A DNA stretch of 64,000 nucleotides from Erwinia amylovora (GCF_017161565.1 NZ_CP066796.1:1426001-1490000); one strand, 5' to 3'. Positions 31,868 to 42,256 are shown, counted from the first letter of the stretch. Numbers and translations: made by a program. The notes: generated by a model from the sequence alone, not told the origin.

Positions 31868-33985
31868 ATGAATTCTCTGTTTGCCAGCACGGCGCGTGGG
31901 CTTGAAGAGCTGTTAAAAAGTGAACTGGAAGCGCTGGGGGCCGAAGGCTGCCAGATCGTTCAGGGCGGCGTACATTATCAGGTGAGCGATCGTCTGATGT
32001 ATCAGAGTTTGATGTGGAGCCGTCTGGCGTCACGCATCCTGTTGCCGCTGACCGAATGCGCGGTTTACAGCGACCTCGATCTCTATCTTGGCGTGCAGGC
32101 GACAGACTGGCCGGCGATATTTGGCAGCGACAAAACCTTCGCCGTGCATTTCAGCGGGCTGAATGAGGTGATCCGCAACAGCCAGTACGGCGCATTGAAA
32201 GTGAAAGATGCGATTGTCGATAGCTTCACGCGTAAAAACTTGCCGCGCCCGAATGTTGATCGCGACCAGCCGGACATCCGCGTCAACGTCTGGCTGAATA
32301 AAGATACCGCCAGCATTGCACTGGATCTGAGCGGAGATGGCCTGCATCAGCGCGGCTATCGCCAGCAGACCGGGCAGGCGCCGCTGAAAGAGAATCTGGC
32401 TGCCGCTATCGTCTTACGTTCCGGCTGGCAGTCCGGCACGCCGCTGGTCGATCCGATGTGTGGCTCGGGTACGCTGCTGATTGAGGCGGCGATGATTGCC
32501 AGCGATCGCGCACCAGGGCTACAGCGTAAACACTGGGGATTCACCGGCTGGAACAAGTTCGACTCCTCGTTATGGAGCGACGTCACCCGTGAAGCCCAGG
32601 AACGTGCACGCCAGGGCATGGAGAATACAACCTCGCGCTTCTTTGGCTATGATAACGATGGCCGTATCATCGATCGCGCACGCATCAATGCCCGTAACGC
32701 CGGACTGAGTGAACTTATCCGCTTTACCTGCCAGGATGTGTTAAAGCTGACCAACCCTCTGCCGCAAGGCCCGGGCGGCACCGTCCTGAGCAACCCCCCT
32801 TACGGTGAACGTCTGGACAGCGAGCCGGCGCTCATTGCTTTGCATGGCCAGCTGGGGCGCATAATGAAAACCCATTTTGGTGGCTGGGATCTCTCTTTGT
32901 TCAGCGCATCGCCGGAACTGTTGAGCTGCCTGCAACTGCGCGCCGATCGGCAGTTCAAAGCCAAAAATGGCCCGCTGGACTGCGTACAGAAAAATTACCG
33001 GCTGGCGGAAAATCCGACGGGAGCACCCGCAGGACAGCTTGCGGAAGATTATGCTAACCGGCTGCGCAAAAACGTCAAAAAACTGGATAAGTGGGCGCGT
33101 CAGCAAGGCATTGAGTGTTATCGTGTCTATGACGCCGATTTGCCGGATTATAATGTCGCGGTCGATCGTTATGGCGACTGGGTGGTAATTCAGGAGTATG
33201 CACCGCCGAAGACTATCGATCCGGCTAAAGCACGCCAGCGTCTGTTTGATGTGATTTCCGCCACGCTCAGCGTGCTGGATTTGCCGGCGAATAAGCTGGT
33301 ACTGAAAACCCGTGAAAAACAGAAAGGAAAAAATCAGTATCAGAAGCTGGGCGAGAAGGGCGATTTCTTTGAGGTGGCAGAGTTCAACGCGAAATTGTGG
33401 GTTAATCTGACTGATTATCTCGATACCGGCGTCTTCCTTGACCACCGTATCGCACGTAAAATGCTGGGGCAGATGAGCAAGGGCAAAGATTTCCTCAATC
33501 TGTTTGCTTATACCGGCAGCGCCAGCGTGCATGCTGGCCTCGGCGGTGCACGCAGTACCACCACCATTGATATGTCGCGCACCTATCTGGAGTGGGCAGA
33601 ACGCAATATGCGCCTGAACGGCCTCTCCGGGCGTCAGCATCGTCTGATGCAGGCTGACTGCCTGAGCTGGCTGCGCGAGGCCGACGAGCAGTTTGACCTG
33701 ATTTTCATCGACCCACCCACTTTCTCTAACTCCAAACGGATGGAAGAAAGCTTTGATGTTCAGCGCGATCACCTGGAGTTGATGAAGGACTTAAAACGTC
33801 TGCTGCGCAAAAATGGCACCGTGATGTTCTCTAACAATAAACGCGGTTTCAAAATGGACTTCGCCGGGCTGGCAGCTTTGGGCCTCGTGGCTAACGAGAT
33901 CACCGCCAAAACGCAGTCGCAGGATTTTGCCCGCAACCGTCAAATTCATAACTGCTGGCTGATTACTCACGCCGGTAAGGAATAA
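31868..33985 (+). CDS. rlmL: 23S rRNA (G2445-N2 and G2069-N7) methyltransferase RlmL
   Basis: Bifunctional enzyme with RlmL (N2-methyl-G2445) and RlmK (N7-methyl-G2069) domains. ATG at 31868 gives [20 protein letters not shown] as in E. coli, 705 aa; an upstream in-frame ATG is less likely. THUMP domain in the N-terminal third, first methyltransferase motif NPPYGERL near residue 309, second methyltransferase with [13 protein letters not shown] and [11 protein letters not shown] near residue 614. Followed by uup after 6 nt, as in E. coli. Confidence 0.97.
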   Translation: MNSLFASTARGLEELLKSELEALGAEGCQIVQGGVHYQVSDRLMYQSLMWSRLASRILLPLTECAVYSDLDLYLGVQATDWPAIFGSDKTFAVHFSGLNEVIRNSQYGALKVKDAIVDSFTRKNLPRPNVDRDQPDIRVNVWLNKDTASIALDLSGDGLHQRGYRQQTGQAPLKENLAAAIVLRSGWQSGTPLVDPMCGSGTLLIEAAMIASDRAPGLQRKHWGFTGWNKFDSSLWSDVTREAQERARQGMENTTSRFFGYDNDGRIIDRARINARNAGLSELIRFTCQDVLKLTNPLPQGPGGTVLSNPPYGERLDSEPALIALHGQLGRIMKTHFGGWDLSLFSASPELLSCLQLRADRQFKAKNGPLDCVQKNYRLAENPTGAPAGQLAEDYANRLRKNVKKLDKWARQQGIECYRVYDADLPDYNVAVDRYGDWVVIQEYAPPKTIDPAKARQRLFDVISATLSVLDLPANKLVLKTREKQKGKNQYQKLGEKGDFFEVAEFNAKLWVNLTDYLDTGVFLDHRIARKMLGQMSKGKDFLNLFAYTGSASVHAGLGGARSTTTIDMSRTYLEWAERNMRLNGLSGRQHRLMQADCLSWLREADEQFDLIFIDPPTFSNSKRMEESFDVQRDHLELMKDLKRLLRKNGTVMFSNNKRGFKMDFAGLAALGLVANEITAKTQSQDFARNRQIHNCWLITHAGKE

Positions 33986-33991
33986 GCTTTT

Positions 33992-35905
33992 ATGTCACTT
34001 ATCAGTATTCACGGCGCTTACCTCTCATTCAGCGACGCACCGCTATTGGACAACACAGAACTGCATATCGAAGAAAATGAGCGCGTATGTCTGGTCGGGC
34101 GCAACGGGGCGGGCAAATCCACCCTGATGAAAATCATCAACCGCGAACAGCCGCTGGATGACGGGCGCATTATTTACGAGCAGGATCTGGTTGTTGCGCG
34201 TTTGCAGCAGGATCCGCCACGTAACGTACAGGGTTCGGTGTATGACTTTGTTGCCGAAGGCGTTGAGGAACAGGCAGAGCACCTGAAAGCCTATCACGCT
34301 ATTTCCCACCTGGTGATGGAAGATCCAAGCGACAAAAATCTCAATGAGATGTCCCGGCTACAGGCAATTTTGGATCATCAGAATCTGTGGCAGCTGGAAA
34401 GCCGTATTGATGATGTGCTGAAACAGATTGGTCTTGATGGCGACGCACAGCTGTCGTCGCTCTCTGGTGGCTGGCTGCGTAAGGCGGCGCTCGGGCGCGC
34501 GCTGGTGAGCAATCCAAAAGTGCTGATGCTCGATGAGCCAACCAACCACCTCGACATTGAAACCATCGACTGGCTGGAAACCTTCCTGAAAACCTTCCAG
34601 GGTAGCATCATTTTTATCTCGCATGACCGCTCGTTTATCCGCAACATGGCAACGCGCATTGTCGATCTCGATCGCGGAAAACTGGTTTCATGGCCGGGCG
34701 ATTATGACCTCTACCTGACCAGCAAAGAAGAAGCGCTGCGCGTTGAAGAGATGCAAAACGCCGAATTTGACCGCAAGCTGGCTCAGGAAGAAGTGTGGAT
34801 CCGTCAGGGCATTAAGGCGCGTCGCACGCGTAATGAAGGACGCGTGCGCGCATTGAAGGCATTACGTCGTGAACGTTCTGAGCGCCGCGAAGTGATGGGT
34901 AAAGCCAACATGCAGGTAGAAGAAGCGAGCCGCTCCGGCAAGATTGTCTTCGAACTGGAAAACGTCAGTTACGCCATTGCCGGGAAGCAGCTGGTGCGTG
35001 ATTTCTCACGTCAGGTGCAGCGTGGGGATAAAATTGCCCTGATTGGCGCTAACGGCTGCGGTAAAACCACGCTGCTGAAACTGATGCTCGATCAGCTAAA
35101 AGCGGACAGCGGACGGGTACACATTGGTACCAAACTGGAAGTGGCTTATTTCGACCAGCACCGCGCCGAACTGGATCCGGATCGCACCGTGATGGACAAC
35201 CTGGCGGAAGGTAAACAGGAAGTGATGGTCAACGGCAAGCCGCGCCACGTTCTGGGTTACCTGCAGGAGTTCCTGTTCCATCCCAAACGCGCCATGACGC
35301 CGGTGCGTGCGTTATCAGGCGGGGAGCGTAACCGCCTGCTGCTGGCGCGACTGTTTCTGAAGCCGAGCAACCTGCTGATCCTCGATGAACCCACCAACGA
35401 TCTCGACGTGGAAACGCTTGAGTTGCTGGAAGAATTAATTGATGGCTATCAGGGCACGGTTCTGCTGGTGAGCCACGACCGCCAGTTTGTTGATAATACC
35501 GTAACCGAATGCTGGATCTTCGAAGGAAACGGCGATATCGGAGCCTTTGTCGGTGGTTATCATGATGCGCAGCTGCAACGCCGTGCCTGGAAGGAGAATC
35601 GCGCTGCGGCCAATGTCAGCAATGTCGCCACGCCACAGACCAGTGCGAAACAGGAGACGGTAAAAAAACCGTCAGCTAAGTTAAGCTACAACCTGCAACG
35701 GGAGCTGGAGCAGCTGCCGAAGAAGATGGAAGAGCTGGAAGCGAAACTGCACGCTTATCAAGCTCAGGTTGCAGATGCGAACTTTTTCAATCAGCCTCGT
35801 GACCTCACTCAACCGGTGCTGGATGCGCTGGCGAGCTGTGAGCAGGAGTTGGAAGTCGCTTTCGAACGTTGGGAATATCTGGAGTCGTTACAAAACGGCG
35901 GCTAG
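33992..35905 (+). CDS. uup: Uup, ABC-F family ATPase
   Basis: Soluble ATP-binding protein with two ABC cassettes and no membrane segments, an ABC-F protein linked to ribosome function and transposon precise excision. It has 637 aa (E. coli 635). First cassette: GRNGAGKST at residues 36-44, LSGGWLRK, LDEPTNHLD. Second: GANGCGKTT at about 352-360, LSGGERNR, LDEPTNDLD. A charged linker (about residues 240-310) and a C-terminal coiled coil (about 565-635) follow the Uup pattern. 18 bp upstream of pqiA. Confidence 0.97.
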   Translation: MSLISIHGAYLSFSDAPLLDNTELHIEENERVCLVGRNGAGKSTLMKIINREQPLDDGRIIYEQDLVVARLQQDPPRNVQGSVYDFVAEGVEEQAEHLKAYHAISHLVMEDPSDKNLNEMSRLQAILDHQNLWQLESRIDDVLKQIGLDGDAQLSSLSGGWLRKAALGRALVSNPKVLMLDEPTNHLDIETIDWLETFLKTFQGSIIFISHDRSFIRNMATRIVDLDRGKLVSWPGDYDLYLTSKEEALRVEEMQNAEFDRKLAQEEVWIRQGIKARRTRNEGRVRALKALRRERSERREVMGKANMQVEEASRSGKIVFELENVSYAIAGKQLVRDFSRQVQRGDKIALIGANGCGKTTLLKLMLDQLKADSGRVHIGTKLEVAYFDQHRAELDPDRTVMDNLAEGKQEVMVNGKPRHVLGYLQEFLFHPKRAMTPVRALSGGERNRLLLARLFLKPSNLLILDEPTNDLDVETLELLEELIDGYQGTVLLVSHDRQFVDNTVTECWIFEGNGDIGAFVGGYHDAQLQRRAWKENRAAANVSNVATPQTSAKQETVKKPSAKLSYNLQRELEQLPKKMEELEAKLHAYQAQVADANFFNQPRDLTQPVLDALASCEQELEVAFERWEYLESLQNGG

Positions 35906-35923
35906 CAAGACAGAGGGTGAAAT

Positions 35924-37198
35924 ATGTGTTCGTCGCACCATACGCATCAATGGATGCTTTGTCCGCAGTGTGACCTGATGACACAGTTGCCCGACATCCG
36001 GCCGGGCAGCAAGGCGAGCTGCCCGCGTTGTCATACCACACTTCAGTCTAACTGGGTTGAGCCGCGTAAGCGGCCTACTGCCTACGCACTGGCAGCGCTG
36101 ATTATGTTAGTGCTGGCAAATCTGTTTCCTTTCATTAATATGCAGGTTGCGGGACTGAGCAGCGAGATCACGCTGGTCCGCATACCTCAGGTAATGGTGA
36201 GCGACAGCTACAGCAGTCTGGCCACGATGTTTCTGCTTTTTGTTCAGGGGGTTCCTGCCTTCTGTATGTTGACGATCCTGCTGCTGGTAAATTCAGCGCG
36301 TATACCGTTGGCGCTGAAACGTGCGATGGCGCGAGTGCTGTTTCATCTCAAAAACTGGGGCATGGCCGAGATTTTCCTCGCCGGGGTACTGGTGAGCTTT
36401 GTTAAGCTGATGGCCTACGGCGATATTGGCATTGGCACCAGCTTTATTCCCTGGTGCCTGTTTTGCCTGCTGCAACTCCGGGCATTTCAGTGTATCGACC
36501 GCCGCAACCTGTGGTTGCGGATTGGCCCTTTGCCATCGCTGCCCGTTAAGCCGCAGCCAGGGGTAAGCGGCTTGCGTCAGGGGTTGCGCTCCTGCCGCTG
36601 CTGTACCGCAGTGCTGCCGGGGGACACGTTAGCCTGTCCGCGTTGTGAAACCCGCGGTCATCCCCGGCGCAAACACAGCCTGCAGTGGACGCTGGCGTTA
36701 CTGTTGACCTCGATGCTGCTCTATATCCCGGCCAACCTGATGCCAATAATGATCACTGAAGCGCTTGGCAATAAAATCACTTCAACCATTATGGCTGGCG
36801 TCATTCTGCTGTGGAGCGAAGGCTCCTATCCGGTGGCGCTGGTGATTTTCATCGCCAGCATCATGGTGCCGTCGTTAAAAATGATCGCCATTGGCTGGTT
36901 ATGCTGGGATGCCAACGGGCAGAGCAGTAATGGCCAGGACAGCGAACGTATGCACAAAATTTACGAAGTGGTGGAGTTTGTCGGGCGCTGGTCGATGATT
37001 GATGTCTTTGTTATCGCCGTGCTGTCAGCCCTGGTTCGCATTGGACGATTAATGAATATCTATCCCGCTATCGGTGCGCTGTTATTCGCGCTGGTGGTGA
37101 TCCTGACAATGTTTGCCGCAATTACGTTTGATCCCCGTCTCACCTGGGACCGGGTTAGAGAAAAGAGTGCTGAGGAGCCTGCAAGTGACGGACAATAA
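35924..37198 (+). CDS. pqiA: PqiA, paraquat-inducible integral membrane protein
   Basis: Inner-membrane component of the PqiABC lipid-transport system. It has 424 aa. Two cytosolic zinc-finger-like Cys clusters precede each half: CPQCDLMTQL and CPRCHT near residues 12-40, then CRCCTAVLPGD and CPRCETR near residues 220-240. About eight membrane helices are expected from the hydrophobic segments. It overlaps pqiB by 14 nt. In E. coli the operon is induced by paraquat and superoxide (SoxRS); I did not locate a soxbox with certainty. Confidence 0.95.
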   Translation: MCSSHHTHQWMLCPQCDLMTQLPDIRPGSKASCPRCHTTLQSNWVEPRKRPTAYALAALIMLVLANLFPFINMQVAGLSSEITLVRIPQVMVSDSYSSLATMFLLFVQGVPAFCMLTILLLVNSARIPLALKRAMARVLFHLKNWGMAEIFLAGVLVSFVKLMAYGDIGIGTSFIPWCLFCLLQLRAFQCIDRRNLWLRIGPLPSLPVKPQPGVSGLRQGLRSCRCCTAVLPGDTLACPRCETRGHPRRKHSLQWTLALLLTSMLLYIPANLMPIMITEALGNKITSTIMAGVILLWSEGSYPVALVIFIASIMVPSLKMIAIGWLCWDANGQSSNGQDSERMHKIYEVVEFVGRWSMIDVFVIAVLSALVRIGRLMNIYPAIGALLFALVVILTMFAAITFDPRLTWDRVREKSAEEPASDGQ

Positions 37199-38825
37199 CC
37201 ACGCGACCGCCAGGGTGGATCAGATCAAACGCTGGTCACCGGTGTGGATCATCCCCCTTGTTACCGTGCTGATCGGGGCATGGATCATTTTTTACCATTT
37301 CAGCCATCAGGGGCCGGAGGTGACTTTAATCACCACCAATGCCGAAGGTATCGAAGGCGGGAAAACTAAGATCAAAAGTCGCAGCGTTGATGTCGGAGTG
37401 GTTGAAAGCGCCGTTCTGACTGACGATTTGCATCATGTGGAAATAAAGGCACGGCTCAATTCCGGCATGGAAAAACTTTTGCGCTCGGACAGTGCTTTTT
37501 GGGTGGTGAAACCGGCGATAGGCAGCGAAGGGGTTACCGGGCTGGGTACGCTGCTATCCGGTGTGTATATTGAGCTACAGCCAGGCGCGAAAGAAGAGAA
37601 AGCGGAGCAATATGCCTTGTTAGACACGCCGCCGCTGGCACCCCCGGATGCCAAAGGCATTCGTATTACCCTGGACAGCGAGAAAGCCGGGCAGCTGAAA
37701 GCTGGCGATCCGGTGCTTTTCCGTGGTTATCGAGTGGGGTCGGTAGAGACCAGCGCTTTTGATGCTGATAAGCGCATGATGACCTATCAGCTGTTTATTG
37801 CGGCACCCTACGATCGGCTGGTGACTACCAATGTCCGTTTCTGGAAAGACAGCGGCATTGCGGTGGATATGTCTGCTTCCGGAATGCGCGTCGAAATGGG
37901 ATCGCTGACCACGCTGTTCAGCGGTGGGGTCAGCTTCGATATCCCCGATGGATGGGAGTCCGGCACCTCGGCAGAAAACAAAGCGGAATACCGTCTGTTC
38001 AATGACCAGCGCAGCATTCAGGACTCGCTGTACAGCGTACATAAAGATTTCCTGCTGTTCTTTAATGATTCAGTTCGTGGCCTGCAGAAAGGTGCGCCGG
38101 TTGAATTCCGTGGCATTCGCCTCGGAACAGTGGCAGAAGTCCCCTTCACCATGCCGGGCATCGCCCAGCGTCTGAATAATGATTTCCGCATTCCGGTTCT
38201 GATCCGCATTGAGCCAGATCGTTTCAAGACTCAGCTTGGTACAGATTTCAACTTTGAGCAGCATCTGAAAGATGGCGTCGCTGCCGGTCTGCGCGCTTCG
38301 CTAAAGTCTGCTAACCTGCTAACCGGGGCGCTATATATTGACCTGGATTTCTATAATAACGCTAAACCGGTCTCCAGTCCGGCGACCTTTGCCCAATATA
38401 GTGTGATCCCCACGGCGAGTGGCGGTCTGGCGCAAATTCAGCAGAAGTTGATGGAATCACTGGACAAGATTAACCACCTTCCGTTGAACCCACTGTTGAA
38501 TGAAGCCGCAGGCACGCTGAAAGAGAGCCAGCGTACGCTTAAAGAGCTGCAAAAAACGCTGGATAATCTTAACCAGCTTACTTCCAGCCAGTCGATGAAA
38601 GAGCTACCTGCAGATATGCAGAGCACCTTGCGTGAGCTGAATCGAAGTATGAAGGGCTTCCAGCCTGGTTCGCCAGCCTATAACAAAATGGTGGGCGATA
38701 TGCAGCGCCTCGATCAGGTACTGCGCGAGTTACAGCCGGTACTGAAGACGCTGAACAACAAAAGTAACGCGCTGGTGTTTGAAGCTGAACCTGGCCGGGA
38801 CCCACAGCCGAAGAGAGCGAAATAA
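37185..38825 (+). CDS. pqiB: PqiB, MCE-domain intermembrane lipid-transport protein
   Basis: Periplasm-spanning MCE protein anchored in the inner membrane by one helix near the N-terminus (WSPVWIIPLVTVLIGAWIIF). GTG at 37185, preceded by GAGGAG, gives 546 aa, exactly the E. coli length. An earlier in-frame ATG at 37113 lies deep inside pqiA. Three MCE domains span about residues 40-390 (EGIEGGKTKIKSR..., GLQKGAPVEFRGIRLG), followed by a C-terminal coiled region (about 410-530) that forms the needle. Its stop overlaps the pqiC start by 1 nt. Confidence 0.95.
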   Translation: MTDNNHATARVDQIKRWSPVWIIPLVTVLIGAWIIFYHFSHQGPEVTLITTNAEGIEGGKTKIKSRSVDVGVVESAVLTDDLHHVEIKARLNSGMEKLLRSDSAFWVVKPAIGSEGVTGLGTLLSGVYIELQPGAKEEKAEQYALLDTPPLAPPDAKGIRITLDSEKAGQLKAGDPVLFRGYRVGSVETSAFDADKRMMTYQLFIAAPYDRLVTTNVRFWKDSGIAVDMSASGMRVEMGSLTTLFSGGVSFDIPDGWESGTSAENKAEYRLFNDQRSIQDSLYSVHKDFLLFFNDSVRGLQKGAPVEFRGIRLGTVAEVPFTMPGIAQRLNNDFRIPVLIRIEPDRFKTQLGTDFNFEQHLKDGVAAGLRASLKSANLLTGALYIDLDFYNNAKPVSSPATFAQYSVIPTASGGLAQIQQKLMESLDKINHLPLNPLLNEAAGTLKESQRTLKELQKTLDNLNQLTSSQSMKELPADMQSTLRELNRSMKGFQPGSPAYNKMVGDMQRLDQVLRELQPVLKTLNNKSNALVFEAEPGRDPQPKRAK

Positions 38826-39385
38826 TGATGAAATGGATCCCCTTAGCTCTGGCCCTGCTGCTAAGTGCCTGTAGCGAAACCCCGAAAACGGTTTATTACC
38901 AGCTACCGATGGCGGCGACCCGCGCTGCCGTCAGCAGTCCCTCGGTTACACAACCGCTTTGGGTCGAGCGGGTAACGGTACCTGATTATCTGGCAGGTAA
39001 TGGTGTGGTTTACCAAAGCAATGATGTGCAGTACGTTATTGCTGCGAATAATCAGTGGGCCAGTCCGCTGGACCAGCAGTTACAACAAACGCTGATCGGC
39101 AATCTCAGTGCCGCATTGCCGGGGGCGTTGATCTCCTCTGCGCAACCTGGCCAGCAGCATGACACGCTGACCGTTTCCGTCCATGATTTTCACGGCCGTT
39201 ATGATGGTCACGCGGTAGTCAGAGGTGAATGGATCCTCGAACACAACGGCAAACTGTTTAAACAGCCATTTAATATGACGCTGCCGCAGAAAGAAGATGG
39301 TTATGACGATCTGGTCAGAACGCTTGCCGCAGGCTGGCAACGGGTAGCGGTGCAGGTGGCTAATGAGATAATTCGCCAACAATAG
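38825..39385 (+). CDS. pqiC: PqiC (YmbA) outer-membrane lipoprotein
   Basis: Outer-membrane-anchored lipoprotein partner of PqiB, the receiving end of the lipid transport path. It has 186 aa. The lipobox is LLLSAC (Cys at residue 16). The ABC-type auxiliary domain follows with PLWVERVTVPDYLAG and the TVSVHDFHGRYDG segment. ATG overlaps the pqiB stop by 1 nt (TAATG). It ends the pqiABC operon before the hairpin at 39405-39452. Confidence 0.93.
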   Translation: MMKWIPLALALLLSACSETPKTVYYQLPMAATRAAVSSPSVTQPLWVERVTVPDYLAGNGVVYQSNDVQYVIAANNQWASPLDQQLQQTLIGNLSAALPGALISSAQPGQQHDTLTVSVHDFHGRYDGHAVVRGEWILEHNGKLFKQPFNMTLPQKEDGYDDLVRTLAAGWQRVAVQVANEIIRQQ

Positions 39386-39404
39386 CCAGTTAATTAACCA
39401 GGCT

Positions 39405-39452
39405 AAACCTTTGATTGTTGCGCATTGATATGGCTGCACAATCAAAGGTTTT
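39405..39452 (+). terminator. pqiABC terminator
   Basis: 14-bp perfect stem aaacctttgattgt with its complement acaatcaaaggttt, about 20-nt loop, then a run of T. Lies 20 bp after pqiC. Confidence 0.85.
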
Positions 39453-39661
39453 TTTGTTTCTAATCAAAGTGCTGCATTTTTATTACACCCTTTAACCGGC
39501 CAGAAAAAATCTAAGCGCGTTTCACAAAAATGACACTGGAGTGAAATTTGTGCGTTGATTTTTGTGGTCAGTCGAGGTAGAAATTAAGCGTGGTTGCTCG
39601 TTAAGTAACCACTGTTTTCTTTCCACCTGATTCCACCAGACTAAAATGAGGGAAACGCGGC

Positions 39662-39829
39662 ATGAAGAGACAGAAACGAGACCGTCTTGATCGGGCACAT
39701 TCTCGAGGTTATCACGCAGGGATTACCGGGCGCTCAAAGGAGATGTGTCCTTATCAATTGCTGGATGCTCGATCTCATTGGTTGGGAGGCTGGCGACAGG
39801 CCATGGAGGACAGGACGGTTACCGCGTAA
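39662..39829 (+). CDS. rmf: Ribosome modulation factor Rmf
   Basis: 55-aa basic protein that dimerises 70S ribosomes to inactive 100S particles in stationary phase. Its sequence begins MKRQKRDRLDRAHSRGYHAG, with GRSKEMCPYQ and HWLGGWRQAM following as in E. coli Rmf. It is followed by a strong hairpin at 39851-39872. In E. coli rmf is activated by ppGpp and CRP; no operator was mapped here. Short gene, easy to miss. Confidence 0.96.
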   Translation: MKRQKRDRLDRAHSRGYHAGITGRSKEMCPYQLLDARSHWLGGWRQAMEDRTVTA

Positions 39830-39850
39830 CGCCTGTTATCGAAAAGGAAG

Positions 39851-39876
39851 AACCTCCGCTGCTGCGGAGGTTTTCG
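39851..39876 (+). terminator. rmf terminator
   Basis: Stem aacctccgc / gcggaggtt with a 4-nt loop, followed by TTTT. It lies between rmf and the convergent fabA stop. Confidence 0.88.
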
Positions 39877-39904
39877 TTTGCCTGTTGTGCAGGATAACGT
39901 CCTG

Positions 39905-40423
39905 TCAAAAGGCGGCGGTATCTTTAAACAGGCCAACTTTCAGATCGCTGGCGGTGTAAATCACTTCGCCATCAACCAGCACTTCACCGTCAGCCACGCC
40001 CATTACCAGCTTGCGGTTGATTACGCGCTTGAAATGAATGCGGTAGGAAACTGTCTTTGCCGTTGGCAACACCTGGCCTGTGAACTTCACTTCACCCACG
40101 CCCAGCGCGCGGCCTTTCCCTTCACCACCTAACCAGCCAAGGTAGAAACCAACCAGCTGCCACATGGCATCAAGACCCAGGCAGCCAGGCATTACCGGGT
40201 CGCCGATGAAATGGCAGCCGAAGAACCACAGGTCCGGGTTGATATCCAGTTCTGCTTCAACAAAGCCCTTGTCATAGTTGCCGCCGTCTTCGGTCATTTT
40301 AACCACGCGGTCCATCATCAACATATTACCAGATGGCAATGGCGGGCCACCTGCGCCAAAAAGTTCACTGCGACCTGAAGCAATCAGGTCTTCTTTTGTA
40401 TAGGAATCGCGTTTATCAACCAT
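39905..40423 (-). CDS. fabA: FabA 3-hydroxydecanoyl-ACP dehydratase/isomerase
   Basis: Bifunctional dehydratase and trans-2/cis-3 isomerase that introduces the double bond of unsaturated fatty acids. It has 172 aa, identical in length to E. coli FabA. Catalytic His71 lies in [11 protein letters not shown] and Asp85 in LGLDAMWQ. FabR-like and FadR-like operators lie 40-76 bp upstream of the ATG. Confidence 0.98.
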   Translation of the reverse strand: MVDKRDSYTKEDLIASGRSELFGAGGPPLPSGNMLMMDRVVKMTEDGGNYDKGFVEAELDINPDLWFFGCHFIGDPVMPGCLGLDAMWQLVGFYLGWLGGEGKGRALGVGEVKFTGQVLPTAKTVSYRIHFKRVINRKLVMGVADGEVLVDGEVIYTASDLKVGLFKDTAAF

Positions 40424-40462
40424 ATTCTAACTATGCCTTATTTAAGTAATTTTTTGCATCTG

Positions 40463-40480
40463 AGCTTACAGTTGTAAGCA
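40463..40480 (-). promoter_or_regulatory. FabR-type operator at fabA
   Basis: Palindrome AGCTTACAGTTGTAAGCA reads AGC-TACA-N2-TGTA-GC, the FabR (YijC) pattern of enterobacterial fabA and fabB promoters. It sits immediately downstream (toward fabA) of the FadR-like site. Unsaturated fatty acids repress fabA through FabR in E. coli. Confidence 0.65.
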
Positions 40481-40481
40481 G

Positions 40482-40499
40482 AACAAGTCCGATCAACTT
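40482..40499 (-). promoter_or_regulatory. FadR-type operator at fabA
   Basis: On the minus strand AAGTTGATCGGACTTGTT matches the FadR activator site of the E. coli fabA promoter (CTGATCGGACTTGTT-like). It lies directly against the FabR palindrome and overlaps the end of the lonH coding sequence by 7 bp. FadR activates fabA when long-chain acyl-CoA is low. Confidence 0.65.
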
Positions 40500-42256
40500 C
40501 GATTGAACCAGTTAAACCAGCGCTGGGGCCACGGACGGTGCCGGGCATCCTGCAAGGTAATTTGTGCGATGCGCTCCTGTATAGACTGGAGCAGGCAGGG
40601 ACCCTGCTCCTTATCCCATTCTTTGCCGGTCAACAACGGCAGGGCTTCATCAACACTTGATACCGCCCACAGATGGAATTTACCCTCACGCACAGCATCA
40701 ACCACTTCCTGCTGTAGCGAAAGATGACGAATGTTGGCGGCAGGGATGATGACACCCTGATTGCCGCTAAGCGTACGTTGATTGCAGATGTGGAAAAAAC
40801 CTTCAATTTTTTCATTCACTCCGCCTACGGGCTGCACGCGACCGAACTGGTCGACGGAACCTGTCACCGCAATCTGCTGGTTAATTGGTTGTAGCGCAAG
40901 GGCGCTGATAAGTGCACAGAGTTCAGCAAGCGAAGCGCTGTCGCCATCGACTTCTGAATAGGACTGTTCAAATACCAGTGATGCTGAAAACGGCAGCTGC
41001 TGCTCAAGCTCCAGCTCTGCGATCAGCCAGGACTGCATGATCATCATGCCTTTAGCATGAATATTGCCGCCAAGCTCGGCCTTACGCTCCACGTCAGTGA
41101 ACTCGCCATCGCCAACGTGCACCACGCAGCTGATGCGCGATGGTTCACCAAACGCACGCGGATGCCCGGGAAACTCCATCACTGACAGGGCATTAATCTG
41201 ACCAATCATCTCGCCTTCAGTTTCGATCAGAATTTGTTCCTGCAGGATTTCATCGCGCATCCGTTCGGCCAGGAAGCCCTCCCGCCATTCGCGGGTGTTC
41301 AGGGCATCCTGCAGGTTTTCCGCATTCAGGGTAACGCCGTTACTGTACAGCGCGGCCTCCTGAAGCTGACGTCCTAACCACTCCGGGTCCAGCGGGAGCG
41401 TATCCTGGTCGCCGGTGTAACGTGCAGCTTCACGGATCAAAACCGGCCACAAATCAGCGGCAGGAGCAGGGCAATCAAGACTTTCTGCAACGCTTTGTAC
41501 CCACATCAGCCAATGATTGAAATCTTCATCATCTGCCAGTTGAATATTATCCTCGAACTCACTGTATAGTGACATGCTGGCCAGCTCAGGCTCCATATCC
41601 TGGAAGTCGGCCAGAGCATCGCGCTCACCGATAAGTACCAGGCGGAACTGCACAGGCATTGATGGAATATCCAGCGGAAGAGGACGGGTTTCGTCCTGGG
41701 AAAGCCAGTCATATCGTTGATTGACGAGGATCCGTTTCAGACGCAGCCACATTAACGGCTGTGCAAGCAGGGTACGCAGAGACAGGATCAGTACGCCGCC
41801 GTTGACGCGGTGAATGACGCCAGGCGTCAGGGAAATGGTGGACTGATGGACGCGCACGCAACCAAAAAGCTGCTCGGGTTCGATCCAGTCAGCCTGACAG
41901 ATGCCCCCTTCGCTGGCGAAATTATCACTGACTGCTTGCGCCTTATGAAAGCTGACCTGGCGTGACGAGACTTCATAACGTCCACCCCAGATCGTCGGCG
42001 AAGCGTCTTCATTACTCTCTGCCATCGAAGACAACATATTCTGCAGTAACGTCAGGTAGACAGCGCTTTCGGGACTTTTGACCAGCATTAACGGCACTTT
42101 TGCCCGGGTTTGCAGTAACAGATTCAGGCCATTACACAGCCTTGGCTGAACGGCGTCAAAGCAAGCGGCGTCGGTGGCCTGGTTTTGCAAAGACAGGTGC
42201 TGGAAGCGTTCGGTATTGGGCTGTAGGGCGCGCCACTCTAATCGGTAGTTGGTCAA
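40493..42256 (-). CDS. lonH: LonH/YcbZ, Lon-related protease
   Basis: Lon-like protein of about 587 aa with a Lon C-terminal peptidase. Catalytic Ser lies in EVDGDSAS and Lys in VNEKIEGFF. The N-terminal AAA-like half lacks a recognisable Walker A, as in its family. Homology to E. coli YcbZ begins at a TTG codon (42256: TNYRLEWRAL); that gives the E. coli length. Alternatives are an ATG at 42292 and one at 42328. No start has a strong Shine-Dalgarno. Divergent from matP. Confidence 0.88.
   Translation of the reverse strand: MTNYRLEWRALQPNTERFQHLSLQNQATDAACFDAVQPRLCNGLNLLLQTRAKVPLMLVKSPESAVYLTLLQNMLSSMAESNEDASPTIWGGRYEVSSRQVSFHKAQAVSDNFASEGGICQADWIEPEQLFGCVRVHQSTISLTPGVIHRVNGGVLILSLRTLLAQPLMWLRLKRILVNQRYDWLSQDETRPLPLDIPSMPVQFRLVLIGERDALADFQDMEPELASMSLYSEFEDNIQLADDEDFNHWLMWVQSVAESLDCPAPAADLWPVLIREAARYTGDQDTLPLDPEWLGRQLQEAALYSNGVTLNAENLQDALNTREWREGFLAERMRDEILQEQILIETEGEMIGQINALSVMEFPGHPRAFGEPSRISCVVHVGDGEFTDVERKAELGGNIHAKGMMIMQSWLIAELELEQQLPFSASLVFEQSYSEVDGDSASLAELCALISALALQPINQQIAVTGSVDQFGRVQPVGGVNEKIEGFFHICNQRTLSGNQGVIIPAANIRHLSLQQEVVDAVREGKFHLWAVSSVDEALPLLTGKEWDKEQGPCLLQSIQERIAQITLQDARHRPWPQRWFNWFNRS

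Noticed and set aside
32741-33772. Long minus-strand open frame (343 codons) inside rlmL
   Set aside because: It lies wholly within the conserved RlmL gene in antisense, has no recognisable domain and is explained by codon bias.
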